A stretch of 16,186 bases of DNA, taken from contig CAYOXD010000071.1 of the NCBI GenBank assembly GCA_964407825.1, forward strand, positions 1 through 16,186, in the 5' to 3' direction. This DNA is from CAYOXD01 sp964407825 (lineage in GTDB: Bacteria; Desulfobacterota; Desulfobacteria; Desulfobacterales; JAFDDL01). The notes under the pieces were generated by a model that had not been told where the DNA came from, did no database searches, and worked only from the letters and a program-made list of their open reading frames with translations. The position numbers and the translations under genes are program-made. This document shows positions 14,608 to 16,186 of this stretch, piece by piece (positions within the stretch are counted from its first letter, which is position 1; every line of letters starts with the position of its first letter).

Positions 14608-15666
14608 CTACACCCCCAGGCTGTCACAGAACCGGGAGGCCGCCGCTTCCACCTCCTCGCGGTTCGGGAGAGGCGCCAACAGACGCGTAGGAATGATATC
14701 CATGCCGTTAAAGGCACCCAGCAGGGCGCCCATTACCGCGGCATTGGCGGCGACGGCCCCACCGGATGCCACGACCTCGTACAGGGTCTCGATACGGTCC
14801 GGCTGTCTCAGAAACATCGCATACACGAAGGGCAGGGAATTGGTGATATCGCCGGCCGCGCCGCCGGTGAGCTCCAGTATCGCCTTGGCATCCATGCGTT
14901 TAAAGGAACCGATCAGCAGTCTGCGAAAGATATCGCTCAACTTGAGGGGCACGTTGTCATCGATGTCGGACTTTTCACCATGCCTGGCGGCGCCGATAAC
15001 GCTCTCTACGAAAGCCTTTCGCAATGCCTCGACATCCGGCATGATATTGATTCCCTCCAGCAGGCAATCGCAAATCGCGCTGACCTGGGCATATCCGGAG
15101 GCAACGGCCATTTTCGTACGATGGGTCATGCAGGTCAAAATCTGGACCTGCTTTCGAACCTCTCTTAGGATCTTCTCCGTCTTATCATCATGGACTTTGT
15201 CGGACATATCTTTGACACGCAATATCTTCGCGCAGAGAAGCGCACCGATCGGCGCCACCTTGACGGCGATGCCGGTATCGGTTCGGGTCGAATCTCCTGC
15301 TTCGGCAAGCACGAACATGTTTTCCCTGCCAAGAACACGCTTCAGGGATGTCACCATACCCTCATCCCAACCCGCGGCGGAACGGTCCATCTCGGAGACA
15401 TGCTCGCGGTAGATATCCACCGGGTCGACGTCGGTCTTTTGGGTCAGCGACCGCGCGATGGCCAGAAACAGCCGGGTATTCACCGTCCCCTTCCCGCCGG
15501 CAAAATCATTGCATGAGAGCTCGTCGCTATGCGATGAAAACAAGGAGCCCAGGAACCCGGATGACTTTTCACGCTTCGAATCCTTCGCCTGGCCTTCCCA
15601 GGCATCTCCGATGGCTGCCAAAAAAAACATGCCCATGATTCGATCCCGCAACGCCCCGTCGTTCAT
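14608..15666 (-). CDS. ADP-ribosylglycohydrolase-fold protein with degenerate metal sites
   Basis: This 352-residue minus-strand protein follows the ADP-ribosylglycohydrolase (DraG/ARH) plan. It starts with GMFFLAAIGDAWEG (12-25), has IAVKVAPIGALL (133-144) matching the usual (A/G)MRIAPLGLL stretch and ILTCMTHRTKMAVASGYA (176-193) matching the TH-containing helix, and ends with GGAVAANAAVMGALLGAFNG (302-321). In active members the first metal motif is TDDT and the last is GGDTDTNAA. Here they read TVNT (61-64) and GGAVAANAA, so the metal-ligand aspartates are replaced by V, N, A and A. The frame is intact and ribosome-site support is good (AAAGGGGA about 9 nt before the ATG), so this looks like a maintained pseudo-enzyme. 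It may bind ADP-ribose or a partner instead of cleaving. It converges on the permease gene and diverges from the small membrane protein. Confidence 0.75.
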   Translation of the reverse strand: MNDGALRDRIMGMFFLAAIGDAWEGQAKDSKREKSSGFLGSLFSSHSDELSCNDFAGGKGTVNTRLFLAIARSLTQKTDVDPVDIYREHVSEMDRSAAGWDEGMVTSLKRVLGRENMFVLAEAGDSTRTDTGIAVKVAPIGALLCAKILRVKDMSDKVHDDKTEKILREVRKQVQILTCMTHRTKMAVASGYAQVSAICDCLLEGINIMPDVEALRKAFVESVIGAARHGEKSDIDDNVPLKLSDIFRRLLIGSFKRMDAKAILELTGGAAGDITNSLPFVYAMFLRQPDRIETLYEVVASGGAVAANAAVMGALLGAFNGMDIIPTRLLAPLPNREEVEAAASRFCDSLGV

Positions 15667-15918
15667 ATTCCATTTCCCCTTTCACCTTTCAGATATGTTC
15701 AGCTCATTACGATCCATTTTGGAAATCGACCTTGCCACAGTTTGGTTTGGAATAACTGGAGCCAGCTATCCCCTTTTCAGCACGGCGCACCATTATCAGG
15801 GATAAGATTGGACGTGGCGCCGAAAAATCTTTACAATTGCAGCTACTATACATTGCATTTTGAATCACCCTCTGGTGCATTGATCCGTTGCGTAAAGCGA
15901 ACAGAAGGAGAAATCCCC
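15667..15918. other. Divergent intergenic region
   Basis: About 250 AT-richer bases lie between divergent genes. The plus-strand promoter at 15808-15837 is the only convincing element. No operator repeat or RNA gene was recognised. Confidence 0.5.
15808..15837 (+). promoter_or_regulatory. Good sigma70-type promoter for the small membrane protein
   Basis: TTGGAC (15808-15813) and TACAAT (15832-15837) are separated by 18 bp. Each hexamer differs from consensus at one or two positions. The predicted start at about 15844 leaves a leader of roughly 75 nt before the ATG at 15919. Confidence 0.55.
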
Positions 15919-16149
15919 ATGAAAGATCATTTCGACTTTGGATCCCTGGCCATTATCGCACTCACATTTGTTTTATTCGTTGTCGCATTGTTTGCTAAAG
16001 GTTTCACTCACGATTTGTTGCTCGAAGCAGGCGTCTTTCTCGTTTCAGTGAAATTAATCCTGATGGCCTATAGGAACAGTGTCACTTCGAAAGAGTTGAT
16101 AAGCGAGATAAAAGCAATCAGAAAGATAATGGAAAACAGCAATACATAG
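15919..16149 (+). CDS. Small two-helix membrane protein of unknown function
   Basis: This 76-residue protein is preceded by AGAAGGAG, 7 nt before the ATG. That start is chosen over the upstream in-frame ATG at 15742, which lacks a ribosome site and would read through the promoter. Residues about 9-27 (SLAIIALTFVLFVVALFAKG) and about 33-49 (LLEAGVFLVSVKLILMAY) are hydrophobic helices. The C-terminal 25 residues are charged and probably helical (SKELISEIKAIRKIMENS). Base composition is more AT-rich than that of the metabolic genes. I do not recognise a family. The hairpin topology with a cytosolic charged tail would fit a holin-like, toxin-like or accessory membrane subunit, but nothing here decides between them. 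Confidence 0.65.
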   Translation: MKDHFDFGSLAIIALTFVLFVVALFAKGFTHDLLLEAGVFLVSVKLILMAYRNSVTSKELISEIKAIRKIMENSNT

Positions 16150-16186
16150 TCTGACAGATAGCAGGCCTCGCCCCTTGAGCTCCAGC

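Overview
The window (about 16.2 kb, GC-rich, tightly packed genes with ATGA/TGATG overlaps) looks like a chromosomal segment of a Gram-negative bacterium. The outer-membrane-type proteins, the PspA/Lol-type envelope genes and the bacterial sucrose-phosphate synthase/sucrose phosphorylase pair would fit a Desulfobacterota (deltaproteobacterial) genome. That assignment is an inference from gene content, not a measured match. No rRNA, tRNA, CRISPR array or complete insertion sequence was seen.

Region 1 (1-6217, plus strand) is an envelope block. It holds the 3' end of an unrecognised gene, a PspA/IM30 coiled-coil membrane-stress protein, and the C-terminal third of a TetR-type regulator whose DNA-binding half is missing. 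A near-contiguous operon follows: a periplasmic LolA-like protein, two FtsX/LolC/E-type permeases, a LolD/MacB-type ATPase and a signal-peptide-bearing predicted outer-membrane beta-barrel. All junctions in the operon overlap by 1-7 nt. The set spans inner membrane, periplasm and outer membrane, so it probably moves a lipid or lipoprotein or remodels the envelope. The TetR remnant overlaps the first operon gene exactly as an intact local regulator would, so a deletion or recombination probably placed the operon behind pspA and removed its own repressor.

Region 2 (6218-7279) holds a lone minus-strand GIY-YIG-fold protein and a roughly 0.4-kb non-coding stretch with nested dyad symmetries.

Region 3 (7280-11815, plus strand) is a three-gene sucrose module with overlapping reading frames: a PfkB-family (fructokinase-like) kinase, a two-domain sucrose-phosphate synthase/phosphatase, and a GH13_18 sucrose phosphorylase-type enzyme. 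Together these can make sucrose (probably as compatible solute or reserve) and break it down again to glucose 1-phosphate and fructose, which the kinase can phosphorylate.

Region 4 (11816-16186) starts with a 184-bp long-hairpin element (MITE/REP-like) and a short hexamer tandem repeat. Next is an APC-superfamily permease fused to two universal-stress-protein domains. A convergent minus-strand member of the ADP-ribosylglycohydrolase fold has lost both metal-binding aspartate motifs. Divergent from it, behind a good sigma70-like promoter, is a small two-helix membrane protein in more AT-rich DNA.

The items most worth a second look are the pseudo-ADP-ribosylglycohydrolase, the decapitated TetR gene between pspA and the transport operon, the self-contained sucrose make/break operon, and the long hairpin element.
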